Shown in pieces: positions 18,201 to 27,311 of a DNA stretch of 64,000 bases. The DNA lies in assembly GCA_020099315.1 (NCBI GenBank), contig CP083650.1, positions 3,162,001 to 3,226,000 of the forward strand. Direction: 5' to 3'. Every line of letters begins with the position of its first letter. The first letter of the stretch is position 1. The DNA comes from Citrobacter europaeus (lineage in GTDB: Bacteria; Pseudomonadota; Gammaproteobacteria; Enterobacterales; Enterobacteriaceae). Made by a program: the position numbers and the translations under genes. The notes under the pieces are model-generated. The model did no database searches, was not told the DNA's origin, and was given only the letters and a program-made list of their open reading frames with translations.

Positions 18201-19910
18201 ATGTCTTCCATTACAACAGATAATAAAGCTTTTCTGAATGAACTGACCCGTCTGGTGGGTCATTCACACCTGCTCACAGACCCTGCTAAAACCGCCCGCT
18301 ATCGCAAGGGCTTCCGCTCCGGCCAGGGCGATGCGCTTGCCGTCGTGTTCCCGGGCTCGCTTTTAGAACTGTGGCGCGTTTTGAGCGCCTGCGTCGCCGC
18401 AGATAAAATCATCCTGATGCAGGCCGCAAACACCGGTCTGACCGAAGGCTCTACGCCGAGCGGTAATGATTATGACCGCGAGATTGTCATTATCAGCACT
18501 CTGCGTCTTGATAAGCTGCACGTCATTGGCAAAGGCGAACAGGTTTTGGCTTACCCTGGAACCACGCTTTATTCGCTGGAAAAAGCGCTCAAACCGTTTG
18601 GCCGTGAGCCGCATTCAGTGATCGGTTCGTCTTGCATCGGCGCTTCGGTTATCGGCGGCATTTGCAACAACTCCGGCGGCTCGCTGGTACAGCGCGGTCC
18701 GGCATACACGGAGATGTCGCTGTTTGCGCGTATTGACGAACAGGGCAAATTACAGCTGGTTAACCATCTGGGTATCGAGCTGGGCCAGACCCCGGAGCAG
18801 ATCCTGAGCAAACTTGATGACGAGCGGATTAAAGATGACGATGTCCGCCATGACGGGCGTCATGCGCACGATCACGACTACGTTACCCGCGTCAGAGATA
18901 TCGAGGCGGACACGCCTGCACGCTATAACGCCGACCCGGATAGATTGTTTGAATCATCCGGTTGTGCCGGCAAGCTCGCGGTTTTCGCCGTGCGCCTGGA
19001 CACCTTCGAAGCCGAAAAAAACCAGCAGGTCTTTTATATCGGCACCAACCAGCCAGAGGTATTGACAGAGATCCGCCGGCATATTCTGGCAAAATTTGAG
19101 CATCTGCCGGTCGCCGGTGAATACATGCACCGCGATATTTACGACATTGCTGAGCAATACGGCAAAGATACGTTTCTGATGATCGACAAGCTCGGCACCG
19201 ACAAAATGCCGTTCTTCTTCACCCTGAAAGGTCGCACCGATGCGATGCTGGAAAAAGTGAAAATTTTCCGTCCGCACTTCACCGATCGCGCAATGCAGAA
19301 ATTTGGTCATTTGTTCCCCAGCCACTTACCGGCACGCATGAAAAGCTGGCGCGATAAGTACGAACATCACCTGCTGTTAAAAATGGCCGGCGGCGGCGTG
19401 GCTGAAGCGCAAAACTGGCTTAGCGAATATTTCAAAACCGCTGAAGGCGATTTCTTTGCCTGTACCGCGGAAGAAGGCAGCAAGGCGTTTTTACACCGCT
19501 TTGCGGCGGCTGGCGCGGCTATACGTTATCAGGCCGTTCATGCCGATGAAGTGGAAGATATTCTGGCGCTGGATATCGCGCTACGCCGTAACGATACCGA
19601 ATGGTACGAGCATCTGCCTCCAGAGATCGACAGCCAACTGGTGCACAAACTCTATTACGGTCACTTTATGTGCTACGTCTTCCATCAGGATTACATTGTG
19701 AAAAAAGGCGTGGACGCGCATGCGCTGAAAGAGCAAATGCTGGAACTCCTGCGCGAGCGTGGGGCGCAGTATCCGGCAGAGCACAACGTCGGGCATCTGT
19801 ATCAGGCGCCGGAAACCTTGACCCGTTTTTACCGTGAGAACGATCCCACCAACAGTATGAATCCGGGTATTGGGAAAACGAGTAAGCAGAAGTTCTGGAA
19901 AGAGTCGTAA
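18201..19910 (+). CDS. dld: Quinone-dependent D-lactate dehydrogenase
   Basis: A 569-residue FAD enzyme of the peripheral inner membrane that oxidises D-lactate to pyruvate and feeds the quinone pool. The N-terminal PCMH FAD-binding domain is recognised by A-N-T-G-L-T-E-G-S and S-V-I-G-S-S-C-I-G. The C-terminal membrane-binding cap domain is rich in Arg/Lys/His (residues about 270–400). The frame opens at 18129, but the ATG at 18201, preceded by AAGGAGTGGAG, gives MSSITTDNKAFLNEL, matching E. coli Dld. Nothing is missing compared with the E. coli protein (571). Confidence 0.97.
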   Translation: MSSITTDNKAFLNELTRLVGHSHLLTDPAKTARYRKGFRSGQGDALAVVFPGSLLELWRVLSACVAADKIILMQAANTGLTEGSTPSGNDYDREIVIISTLRLDKLHVIGKGEQVLAYPGTTLYSLEKALKPFGREPHSVIGSSCIGASVIGGICNNSGGSLVQRGPAYTEMSLFARIDEQGKLQLVNHLGIELGQTPEQILSKLDDERIKDDDVRHDGRHAHDHDYVTRVRDIEADTPARYNADPDRLFESSGCAGKLAVFAVRLDTFEAEKNQQVFYIGTNQPEVLTEIRRHILAKFEHLPVAGEYMHRDIYDIAEQYGKDTFLMIDKLGTDKMPFFFTLKGRTDAMLEKVKIFRPHFTDRAMQKFGHLFPSHLPARMKSWRDKYEHHLLLKMAGGGVAEAQNWLSEYFKTAEGDFFACTAEEGSKAFLHRFAAAGAAIRYQAVHADEVEDILALDIALRRNDTEWYEHLPPEIDSQLVHKLYYGHFMCYVFHQDYIVKKGVDAHALKEQMLELLRERGAQYPAEHNVGHLYQAPETLTRFYRENDPTNSMNPGIGKTSKQKFWKES

Positions 19911-19931
19911 AGCAAAAAAAAGATAAGCGCC

Positions 19932-20010
19932 ACCGGGCATGTTGCCGGGGGCGCTTCGCTTGCCCGGCCTACAGCCACATTAGTTTTGTGCAGGCCGGAT
20001 AAGACGTCTT
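19932..20010. repeat. REP/BIME-like repeat between dld and pbpG
   Basis: Two imperfect REP cores in opposite orientation are visible: GCCGGGGGCGCTTCG…GCCCGGCCTAC (about 19944–19973) and GCAGGCCGGATAAGACG (about 19989–20006). They lie between convergent genes, the usual REP position, where they can stop transcription or bind gyrase and IHF. Confidence 0.7.
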
Positions 20011-20012
20011 GT

Positions 20013-20960
20013 TTAATCGTTCTGTGCGGTTTGCTCGCCCGTCGCCGAACCTGCCGCCGCCATCTGCGCGGCTTTTTGCTTTTTATAGCTCAGCGCCGCC
20101 GCCGGAACCGGCATCACCTTGCCCGTTTCAATCCAGGTACGTAAACGGCTGGCATCGGCAAAGTGGGTATATTTACCAAATGCATCCATCACCACCAGCG
20201 CCACCGGTTTGTTATTAATCACCGTGCGCATCACCAGACAGTGACCCGCCGCATTGGTAAACCCGGTTTTCGTTAACTGAATATTCCAGTTATCGCGGTA
20301 TACCAAATGGTTGGTGTTACGAAACGGCAGCGTATACGCCGGATTGGCAAACGTCGCCATATCTTCGCGCGTCGTACTTAGCTGGCCAATCAGCGGATAC
20401 TGTTTGCTGGCAATCAGCAGTTTGGTTAAGTCCCGGGCCGTCGAAACGTTATGAATCGATAAGCCGGTGGGTTCCACAAAGCGTGTCTGAGTCATACCGA
20501 GCGATTTCGCTTTGGCATTCATGGCTTTGATAAACGCGTTATATCCGCCCGGGTAATGATGCGCCAGGCTCGCCGCCGCGCGGTTTTCTGATGACATCAG
20601 CGCCAGCAACAGCATGTCTTTACGGCTAATTTCGCTGTTAAGTCGAACGCGAGAGTAAATGCCTTTCATTTCCGGCGTCTGGCTAATATCAACTTTCAAC
20701 TTTTCATTCAGCGGCAGTCGCGCATCAAGCACCACCATCGCCGTCATTAATTTGGTAATCGACGCAATCGGACGCACAAGATCCGGATGGTTCGAATAGA
20801 TAACTTTGTTGGTATTCAGATCAACAATCATCGCGCTACCGGATGCTATCTCAGGTTGAGAAGCCGCTGCGGTAGTTGCCGTTTTAGCCACGGCTTGGGG
20901 TGCAAAAGGAACGGCCAGCACCAGGGCAAGGCTTAATAATGAAACTCGGAATTTCAGCAT
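20013..20960 (-). CDS. pbpG: Penicillin-binding protein 7 (D-alanyl-D-alanine endopeptidase)
   Basis: A 315-residue low-molecular-weight PBP exported by a signal peptide of about 25 residues. All three active-site motifs are present: Ser67-Ile-Thr-Lys70, Ser124-Glu-Asn126 and Lys231-Thr-Gly233. It cleaves D-Ala–meso-DAP cross-links in the periplasm. The C-terminal tail is rich in Ala and Gln and slightly longer than in E. coli (about 310–313 residues). It is convergent with dld across a REP element. Confidence 0.96.
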   Translation of the reverse strand: MLKFRVSLLSLALVLAVPFAPQAVAKTATTAAASQPEIASGSAMIVDLNTNKVIYSNHPDLVRPIASITKLMTAMVVLDARLPLNEKLKVDISQTPEMKGIYSRVRLNSEISRKDMLLLALMSSENRAAASLAHHYPGGYNAFIKAMNAKAKSLGMTQTRFVEPTGLSIHNVSTARDLTKLLIASKQYPLIGQLSTTREDMATFANPAYTLPFRNTNHLVYRDNWNIQLTKTGFTNAAGHCLVMRTVINNKPVALVVMDAFGKYTHFADASRLRTWIETGKVMPVPAAALSYKKQKAAQMAAAGSATGEQTAQND

Positions 20961-21090
20961 GATGAGATTTCTGATAATGGTTCACGCACGTCACAACGCA
21001 CACCGCCTGAGACTAAGTATTATCTCAAGCTAGCTCAGGCATCATAGCGATCCGGCAGGTTTGCCGCCACAGGAGAATCGTCTCGAAATG

Positions 21091-21122
21091 CTGCGTTGCT
21101 GACTTTTACGTCAACAACGCAG
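21091..21122 (-). terminator. Terminator-like hairpin after yohC
   Basis: An inverted repeat CTGCGTTG/CAACGCAG (21091–21098 and 21115–21122), with a further TGAC/GTCA pairing inside, lies just after the yohC stop. There is no clear U-tract, so its role as terminator is uncertain. Confidence 0.45.
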
Positions 21123-21140
21123 CGCAGACAGGTTTATCCG

Positions 21141-21728
21141 TCAGAATAACCGATAGCCGTAACCCCACAGGATTACCGTAATAGCCAGCAAAACTTCCAG
21201 TACCAGCACACCGATCGCCAGCGTCGAACTGGAAAAACTTAACCCTTCCTCACGAGTGATATTCAGGAACGTCGGTATACCGAGGTAAAGTAAATAGCCG
21301 GTGTAAAACAGCGCGATGGTCCCCACCAATGCGCACAGCCAGACCAGCGGATAAAGTGCGACGAGCCCGCTTAAAAACAGCGGCGTCGCGACATATCCGG
21401 CAAACACCATACAATGCGCCAGCGACGGACGCTGCGGGTAATTTCGCGCCATCCACCAGATAACCCGGCCCATGACGGCGACGCCTGCCAGCATCACCCC
21501 GTAAAACAGAATCGCCATCGCCAATCCGGTTAACAGGGATAATTTCAGGATATTGCCATCGCCAAAATTCCAGCCGATTTGCGTGGTGCCGATAAACGCG
21601 CAAATAACCGGGATTGCCGCCATCAGCAGTACATGGTGGGTGTAGTGATGCGAAACACTTTCGTTTTCGCTGTTGATTACGTGCATTTCACGATCGGGAT
21701 GGGAAAACAGCCCCCAGACATGGTTCAT
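21141..21728 (-). CDS. yohC: Inner-membrane protein YohC (Yip1 family)
   Basis: A 195-residue membrane protein with about five hydrophobic helices from residue 30 onward. The short hydrophilic N-terminus (M-N-H-V-W-G-L-F-S-H-P) is typical of Yip1-domain proteins. Length equals E. coli YohC. It is convergent with nothing: pbpG lies downstream on the same strand, and yohD is divergent upstream. The function is unknown; a role in membrane organisation is only suggested by the family name. Confidence 0.93.
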   Translation of the reverse strand: MNHVWGLFSHPDREMHVINSENESVSHHYTHHVLLMAAIPVICAFIGTTQIGWNFGDGNILKLSLLTGLAMAILFYGVMLAGVAVMGRVIWWMARNYPQRPSLAHCMVFAGYVATPLFLSGLVALYPLVWLCALVGTIALFYTGYLLYLGIPTFLNITREEGLSFSSSTLAIGVLVLEVLLAITVILWGYGYRLF

Positions 21729-21890
21729 ACCGCCCCCTTCTTGTCAGCTCCGGACCTCAACACTTCAATTATAATTCAGCTTTTGATTATTTTATGTACA
21801 CAGGAAAAATACCGAAGCGCCAGGTTGTGCTTTTCCGGCATCAAATATTCATAGGGTGTATGCTATTAGTAGTGGAGGTCATACAAACGT

Positions 21891-22478
21891 ATGGATATAA
21901 ATCATTATGTTGCGCAATACGGCTATGCTGCGTTAATCATCGGCAGCCTGGCGGAAGGCGAAACCATTACCCTGTTAGGCGGCGTGGCGGCACATCAGGG
22001 CGTTCTGAAATTTCCGCTGGTGGTACTCTCGGTCGCACTGGGTGGGATGATTGGCGATCAGTTGCTCTATTTACTCGGACGCCGTTTTGGCGGCAAAATT
22101 TTGCAGCGTTTCTCGCGCCATCAGGCAAAAATTGATTATGCACAAAAGATGATCCAGCGACGTCCTTACCTGTTTGTGGTCGGTACGCGCTTTATGTATG
22201 GCTTTCGCGTTATTGGTCCTTTGCTGATTGGCGCCAGTCACCTGCCGCCGAAGATTTTTTTACCGTTGAATATTCTTGGCGCATTTGTCTGGGCATCGCT
22301 ATTTACCACTCTCGGCTATGTCGGTGGCGAAGTGATTGCGCCGTGGCTGCACAGCCTTGACCAGCATATCAAGCATGGCATCTGGCTGGTGCTGGTTATC
22401 GGGATAGTCGCGGGCGTCCGCTGGTGGATGAAACGGCGAAGCGCACGTAAGCGCAATGAAAATGGCCCGACAGCTTAA
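21891..22478 (+). CDS. yohD: DedA-family inner-membrane protein YohD
   Basis: A 195-residue DedA/SNARE-associated membrane protein. Marks of the family are the G-S-L-A-E-G-E-T segment (residues 18–25), F-x-R-x-x-P-like G-T-R-F-M-Y-G-F-R (near 101–109) and G-A-x-x-M/L-P around 115–120. The C-terminus is basic (M-K-R-R-S-A-R-K-R). DedA proteins are linked to lipid flipping and proton-motive-force homeostasis; redundancy is typical. GTGGAGG precedes the start. It is convergent with the next gene, 17 bp apart. Confidence 0.93.
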   Translation: MDINHYVAQYGYAALIIGSLAEGETITLLGGVAAHQGVLKFPLVVLSVALGGMIGDQLLYLLGRRFGGKILQRFSRHQAKIDYAQKMIQRRPYLFVVGTRFMYGFRVIGPLLIGASHLPPKIFLPLNILGAFVWASLFTTLGYVGGEVIAPWLHSLDQHIKHGIWLVLVIGIVAGVRWWMKRRSARKRNENGPTA

Positions 22479-22495
22479 CACCGCGGGCCGAACAG

Positions 22496-23935
22496 TCAGG
22501 ACGCGTGATAACCACCACCCAGCGCGCTGGTCAACTGGATTGAGGCATCCAGCCACTGGCCTTGTAAAAGCAGACCGTTGCACTGCTCGCGTAAAGCCGG
22601 GATCTTTGCCTCGCTGACCCGGGAGCCAGCAATAATACCGGCATTAAAGCGCGCCTGCGCCAGACCCACGACGCGCTGGGCATCATGCTCAATCTGCTGC
22701 TGATGCTGATTTTTCTGCGCCAGTGTTTCCACCTGCGAAGCTGCTCGCGCCACGTCATTCACTGCATCTACCACGGCTTTATTGTAATTCGCCACCGTCA
22801 GGTTGCTTTGGGCTTTGGTTATGTCGAGATTCGCATTTAGTCTGCCGCTGTCGAAGACAGGCAGCGTGAGTCCGGCTGTGACACCCATTTGCTGTGCGGA
22901 ATGGCGGAACAGGTCGCTCAGATGTAACGCATCCTGTTGTAAAAACGCTATCAGATTCACATCGGGATAAAACGCCGCTTTCGCCGCATCAATGCTGCTC
23001 AGCGATGATTCGATGTACCAGTGCGCCGCCTGTAAATCCGGTCGGCGGGCCAGTAGCGAGTAACCTAACTGGGACGGGAGCTGACTTTCGACCGCAGGCA
23101 GTTTGGTCGTATGGAGCTTCAGGGCAGTGGACTGGGCATTAGTCAGCGCGCTCAGTCGCGCCTCGATGACCTTCATTTTACCGCTGACGTCGTTTAACTG
23201 CTGCTCTGTCTTGCTGGAATCGATGTCAGTTTCAACGCCTTCCACTGAAGAAGTAAGACCGTTTTGATACAGCTGACGATCGACGGTAATCACGTTTTGC
23301 TGCTCAGTTTCGATTTGCGTCAGCACGGTTTTCAGCGCGGCCTGCGTTTGCCATTCCCAGTACAGTCGAGACACGCCGCTCGCCAGCAGCTGTCGGGTTT
23401 GCTCACGCTCGGCTTCACGCGCCTTAACGGCCCCTATACGCGCCGTCACTTCAGCCCGATTCTTACCCCACAGATCCAGATTCCAGCCTGCGGTTAAACC
23501 AAAGGTGCCGTTGGTGTACCACGGCCCTGTCGTCCCGGCGGCCGGATCGGTAATGGCAAACGGTCCCATCAGCCCTTCGGCTGACATTCTCTGACGCTCA
23601 ACGTCCGCGGAGAAGTCGATCTCCGGGCCATCCTGCGCCTCCACCGCCTTAGCCTGTGCCTCCGCCAGTTGAATGCGCTGTTCCGCTACCTGCATATCAG
23701 GAGAATTTCGCAACGTGCTGTCAATCAACGCATTAAGCTGGGGGTCATGGTATGCCTTCCACCACTGGCTGTCCGGCCAGCCATTTTTTAACGCTGCGGG
23801 CAATGTGGTATCGACATTCGCAGCAGGAGCCTGCTGCGACAGAGACTGGCGGTCATCATGCATTGGCGCGCAGCCTGACATCAGAATAAAAAGCGGCAAC
23901 AATGCCGCCGGGACTAAAACGGAATTACGATTCAT
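22496..23935 (-). CDS. mdtQ: RND-type outer-membrane factor lipoprotein (MdtQ/YohG)
   Basis: A 479-residue outer-membrane efflux protein of the NodT/TolC type. A lipobox (LMSGC, Cys22) gives an N-terminal lipid anchor. Two OEP repeats with long alpha-helical, Gln/Ala-rich segments (about 85–270 and 300–470) form the periplasmic barrel. It would serve as the outer-membrane exit of a tripartite pump. In E. coli K-12 the corresponding locus is known as a disrupted pseudogene; here the frame is complete. No RND pump or adaptor gene is next to it, so its partner must be elsewhere. Confidence 0.88.
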   Translation of the reverse strand: MNRNSVLVPAALLPLFILMSGCAPMHDDRQSLSQQAPAANVDTTLPAALKNGWPDSQWWKAYHDPQLNALIDSTLRNSPDMQVAEQRIQLAEAQAKAVEAQDGPEIDFSADVERQRMSAEGLMGPFAITDPAAGTTGPWYTNGTFGLTAGWNLDLWGKNRAEVTARIGAVKAREAEREQTRQLLASGVSRLYWEWQTQAALKTVLTQIETEQQNVITVDRQLYQNGLTSSVEGVETDIDSSKTEQQLNDVSGKMKVIEARLSALTNAQSTALKLHTTKLPAVESQLPSQLGYSLLARRPDLQAAHWYIESSLSSIDAAKAAFYPDVNLIAFLQQDALHLSDLFRHSAQQMGVTAGLTLPVFDSGRLNANLDITKAQSNLTVANYNKAVVDAVNDVARAASQVETLAQKNQHQQQIEHDAQRVVGLAQARFNAGIIAGSRVSEAKIPALREQCNGLLLQGQWLDASIQLTSALGGGYHAS

Positions 23936-24104
23936 GGAGATATACAGGTAAGAAAAGATGTGCAGAGATTACGACTTGTCGTTCCTGCTTTTTTAGTTAC
24001 GCGTGGCAATACATCTTTGGCAATAAAATTATATAATCGGAAAAATATACACCAGACAAATAATATAGATTAAATAATTTTAATAATTAATAGATGGAGA
24101 CGTT

Positions 24105-24839
24105 ATGTCACAGAATATCTATGACGACCCTGAGTTCTTTGCAGGATACGCCACGCTGGATCGTTCGGTGAAAGGACTCGATGGCGCGCCAGAATGGCCG
24201 ACAATACAAGCTATGCTCCCCTCTCTGCAGGGAAAAAACATTCTCGATTTGGGCTGTGGATATGGCTGGTTTTGTCGCTACGCGCGCGATAATCAGGCTG
24301 CCAGCGTATTGGGACTGGATATTTCACAAAAGATGTTAACCCAGGCGCACAGTATGACTCAGGGTAGTGGCATCGTTTATCAGCGTGAAGATCTCGAAAT
24401 GCTTACCCTGTCGCCAAATTCCTTTGATCTGGTTTATAGCTCGCTTGCCCTGCACTATTTGCGCGATATAGAACGATTATTGGTAACGATTTACCAGTCA
24501 TTAACACCAGGCGGCATGTTAGTTTTTTCTGCCGAGCATCCAATTTATACCGCACCGCTTAACCAGGGCTGGATAAAAGATAAAACCGGGCAACAGTCCT
24601 GGCCGGTCAATCATTATCAGCAGGAAGGCGAACGCATCAGTAACTGGTTTGCTGAAGGCGTCAAAAAACAGCACCGTAAACTGGCGACCTGGATTAATGC
24701 GTTGGTTGGGGCCGGATTCGACATCGTCTGTGTCGATGAATGGGGACCGTCTGCGCAACAGATTGCTGAAAACCCGGCGCTGGATGAAGAAAAAGAGCGG
24801 CCAATGGTGTTTTTGCTCAGCGCACGTAAACCAGCATAA
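24105..24839 (+). CDS. Class I SAM-dependent methyltransferase
   Basis: A 244-residue methyltransferase with the Rossmann fold. Motif I is ILDLGCGYGW (46–55), the acidic end of strand beta2 is G-L-D-I-S (about 73–77), and the post-I and motif IV region reads D-L-V-Y-S-S-L-A-L-H-Y. It is of the UbiE/BioC-like Methyltransf_11 type; the substrate cannot be told. It is divergent from the mdtQ-type gene across 169 A+T-rich bases and precedes yohP. I do not recall an E. coli K-12 gene at this spot, so it may be an accessory gene. Confidence 0.85.
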   Translation: MSQNIYDDPEFFAGYATLDRSVKGLDGAPEWPTIQAMLPSLQGKNILDLGCGYGWFCRYARDNQAASVLGLDISQKMLTQAHSMTQGSGIVYQREDLEMLTLSPNSFDLVYSSLALHYLRDIERLLVTIYQSLTPGGMLVFSAEHPIYTAPLNQGWIKDKTGQQSWPVNHYQQEGERISNWFAEGVKKQHRKLATWINALVGAGFDIVCVDEWGPSAQQIAENPALDEEKERPMVFLLSARKPA

Positions 24840-24910
24840 CAGTCCCCCCAGGCAGAATGATTGATACTTTCCTATACTCAATCTGAACTTACCAAAAAAA
24901 GGGAAAATTA

Positions 24911-24994
24911 ATGAAAATTCTGCTGTGGGTAATTCTGATTATTTTTCTGATTGGACTGTTGGTGGTAACGGGCGTGTTTAAGATGATTTTCTGA
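24911..24994 (+). CDS. yohP: Small membrane protein YohP
   Basis: A 27-residue ORF beginning MKILLWVILIIFLIG and ending GVFKMIF: one transmembrane helix with a short positively charged N-terminus. It matches E. coli YohP in length and almost all residues and lies next to dusC as in E. coli. A GGGAAAAT purine stretch precedes the ATG. E. coli YohP is a characterised tiny inner-membrane protein used to study post-translational SRP targeting; its cellular role is unclear. Confidence 0.92.
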   Translation: MKILLWVILIIFLIGLLVVTGVFKMIF

Positions 24995-25050
24995 TGTTGT
25001 CATTTCGCCCAGGCCTGATAGCAGAAATGTCAGGCGATTATTCTCTCTGA

Positions 25051-25087
25051 TGCCGGATGGCGGCGTAAACGCCTTATCCGGCCTACC
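25051..25087. repeat. REP element
   Basis: A classical REP unit: GCCGGATGGCGGCGT, AAACGCC and TTATCCGGCCTAC form an imperfect palindrome. It lies between yohP (+) and dusC (−), which converge, and can act as a bidirectional transcript end. Confidence 0.9.
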
Positions 25088-25097
25088 GGAACTGACG

Positions 25098-26042
25098 TCA
25101 GGCGGTAATCTCGATGGCCTGAATCGCCCGAGCGATATCCGGCGAATTGTTTAACGCACGAATCTCCTGAAACAGTGCAGTTGCCTCTGAATATTCTTTT
25201 CGCAAATACCCCAGCCATTGTTTAATCCGCGCCACGTGGTACAGCCCGGTGTCCCCCTGCTTTTCAAGACGGGTATATTTTTGCAACAACCTCACCACAT
25301 CAGGCCACGGCATACGCGGCTCGTTGTACTTCACCACGCGACTCAGGTTCGGAATATTTAATGCGCCACGTCCAATCATCACCGCATCGCATCCGCTGAT
25401 GGCCATGCAATCCTGGGCGCTTTGCCAGTCCCAGATTTCGCCATTCGCGATAACCGGAATGGAAAGCCGCTGGCGGATCTCACCGATCGCCTGCCAGTTG
25501 ATATGTTCGGCCTTATAGCCCTGCTCCTTGGTTCGGCCATGCACGGCCAGTTCGCTGGCGCCAGCCTGCTGGACGGCATCGGCAATTTCAAACTGCCGGT
25601 CGCTGTTATCCCAGCCCAGACGCACTTTCACCGTCACCGGGAGATGAGCCGGAACCGCTTCGCGCATGGCTTTTGCGCCCCGGTAGATAAGCTCAGGATC
25701 TTTCAATAACGTAGCACCGCCGCCGCTGCCGTTGACCAGCTTCGACGGACAGCCGCAGTTCAGATCGACGCCGTACGATCCCAGTTCAACCGCGCGCGCG
25801 GCGTTCTCCGCCAGCCACTGCGGATACTGCCCCAGTAGCTGTATGCGCACCCGCGTGCCGGATGGCGTCCGACTGTCGTTATGCAGTTCCGGGCAGAGCC
25901 GATGAAATACTTTTGCCGGCAAGAGCTGATCCACCACGCGCACAAACTCGGTGATGCACAGGTCGTAATCATTCACTTCTGTCAGCAGCTCGCGCACCAG
26001 TGAGTCGAGCACGCCTTCCATCGGCGCCAGTAAAACACGCAT
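25098..26042 (-). CDS. dusC: tRNA-dihydrouridine(16) synthase DusC
   Basis: A 314-residue FMN-dependent enzyme that reduces U16 in tRNA. The N-terminal TIM barrel begins LLAPMEGV (residues 4–11). The active-site loop N-C-G-C-P-S-K-L-V-N-G has the catalytic Cys98, and the FMN phosphate site I-A-N-G-E-I-W-D and I-G-R-G-A-L lie further along. The C-terminal helical domain binds tRNA. Length matches E. coli DusC (315). Upstream there are only 61 bp to the end of the mhb operon, largely occupied by that operon's terminator, so its promoter is squeezed into or before that region. Confidence 0.96.
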   Translation of the reverse strand: MRVLLAPMEGVLDSLVRELLTEVNDYDLCITEFVRVVDQLLPAKVFHRLCPELHNDSRTPSGTRVRIQLLGQYPQWLAENAARAVELGSYGVDLNCGCPSKLVNGSGGGATLLKDPELIYRGAKAMREAVPAHLPVTVKVRLGWDNSDRQFEIADAVQQAGASELAVHGRTKEQGYKAEHINWQAIGEIRQRLSIPVIANGEIWDWQSAQDCMAISGCDAVMIGRGALNIPNLSRVVKYNEPRMPWPDVVRLLQKYTRLEKQGDTGLYHVARIKQWLGYLRKEYSEATALFQEIRALNNSPDIARAIQAIEITA

Positions 26043-26053
26043 ATCGTCACCCG

Positions 26054-26082
26054 CAAAAAAAGAGGCGCTATGGTAGCGCCTC
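26054..26082 (-). terminator. Rho-independent terminator of the mhb operon
   Basis: A perfect 9-bp inverted repeat (26062–26070 and 26074–26082, arm GAGGCGCTA) with a 3-base loop, followed on the minus strand by seven T residues (26055–26061). It sits between mhbM and dusC, both on the minus strand. Confidence 0.92.
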
Positions 26083-26103
26083 CGTTAGGGAGATTAAAGA
26101 GGC

Positions 26104-27297
26104 TCAGCGCGGCAACAGGCAGTTATCTTCTTTCCAGCCATACAGCCATTCCATACCACGATAAAATTCAGCCTGTGATTTCCCTTTCCACAGCAGATTA
26201 CGCACCTGACGTTCGACTCCCGCAGCGTGATAAACACGGCCCATTTCGCGCGTCGACCAGACAATCCTGGCAGTACGCGGAATACGCACCGACTCATACA
26301 GGGCAAAGGCATCAGCCGCATCGCCGTCACACTGCTGTAACGCCCTACCAAGCTTGACGGCATCTTCCAGCGCCATACAGGCTCCCTGCGCCATATATTG
26401 CGCCACCGGATGTGCGGCATCACCCACCAGCGTAATACGATCGGTGCCCCATTTTTCTACCGGTTCGCGGTCGGCAGTGGACCAACGCCGCCAGGACGTG
26501 GGTTTATCCAGCATCTGGCGCGGTCGCGCGTGAATTCCGGCGAAATAGGAGAGAACCTCCTCTTTACTGCCATCCTTCACTCCCCACTCTTCCTGCTGAC
26601 GACTGTGGAAGGTCACCACCAGATTGTACTGTTTGCCGCCGCGCAGCGGATAGTGAACCAGGTGGCAGTGCGGTCCGGCCCACAACACTGGCGCGTTAAT
26701 GCGCAAATCTTCCGGCATATCATCGCAATCAATCACCGCCCGGTAGACCACATGCCCGGTCACGCGTGGCGCATCGCCAATCAGAGACTGGCGAACGACC
26801 GATTTCACACCGTCACAGCCCACCAAAATATCCGCCGTCCAGCTGTTGCCGTGCTCATCAAATACCGTCACGTCATTCTCGGTCTGGCGAATATCAACCA
26901 CGTTCGTTGAAGTGCGATACTCAACGTTGGGGTGAACCAGCGCCGCTTCCCAGACAGAAGCATGAATATCAACCCGATGGATAACCGCATAAGGGCCGCC
27001 GAAGTGATCGCGAAACGCCTGCCCGGTTTCAATATGTACCACCTCTTTCGCGTTTACCGCATCCATCATGGTGATGTGATCGGTAAAAACGGCGCGCTGA
27101 CGGGCGACGTCACCCACGCCAAGACTGTCCAGAGCAGAGAACGCGTTCGGTCCAAGCTGAATACCTGCGCCAATTTCACCAATCTCGTGCGCTTTCTCCA
27201 GCAACATCACTTTAATGCCCTGACGGGCCAGCGATAGCGCAGTCGCCGCGCCGCCAATCCCACCACCCACGATAATTGCGCGTGTCACTTTAGCCAT
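26104..27297 (-). CDS. mhbM: 3-hydroxybenzoate 6-monooxygenase
   Basis: A 397-residue FAD-dependent aromatic hydroxylase (group A flavoprotein). It has the dinucleotide-binding GGGIGG at residues 11–16, the D-G motif in V-G-C-D-G-V-K-S, and the FAD-ribityl motif G-D-A-A-H-P near 290. By family and operon context it converts 3-hydroxybenzoate to gentisate with NAD(P)H and O2. It is the last gene of a five-gene operon with gentisate dioxygenase, fumarylpyruvate hydrolase and maleylpyruvate isomerase, the same set and order as the Klebsiella mhbTDHIM cluster. A salicylate hydroxylase is the main alternative by sequence alone; a 5-hydroxylating salicylate enzyme would also feed gentisate. Confidence 0.88.
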   Translation of the reverse strand: MAKVTRAIIVGGGIGGAATALSLARQGIKVMLLEKAHEIGEIGAGIQLGPNAFSALDSLGVGDVARQRAVFTDHITMMDAVNAKEVVHIETGQAFRDHFGGPYAVIHRVDIHASVWEAALVHPNVEYRTSTNVVDIRQTENDVTVFDEHGNSWTADILVGCDGVKSVVRQSLIGDAPRVTGHVVYRAVIDCDDMPEDLRINAPVLWAGPHCHLVHYPLRGGKQYNLVVTFHSRQQEEWGVKDGSKEEVLSYFAGIHARPRQMLDKPTSWRRWSTADREPVEKWGTDRITLVGDAAHPVAQYMAQGACMALEDAVKLGRALQQCDGDAADAFALYESVRIPRTARIVWSTREMGRVYHAAGVERQVRNLLWKGKSQAEFYRGMEWLYGWKEDNCLLPR

Positions 27298-27311
27298 TGT
27301 CGTTCTCCTTA

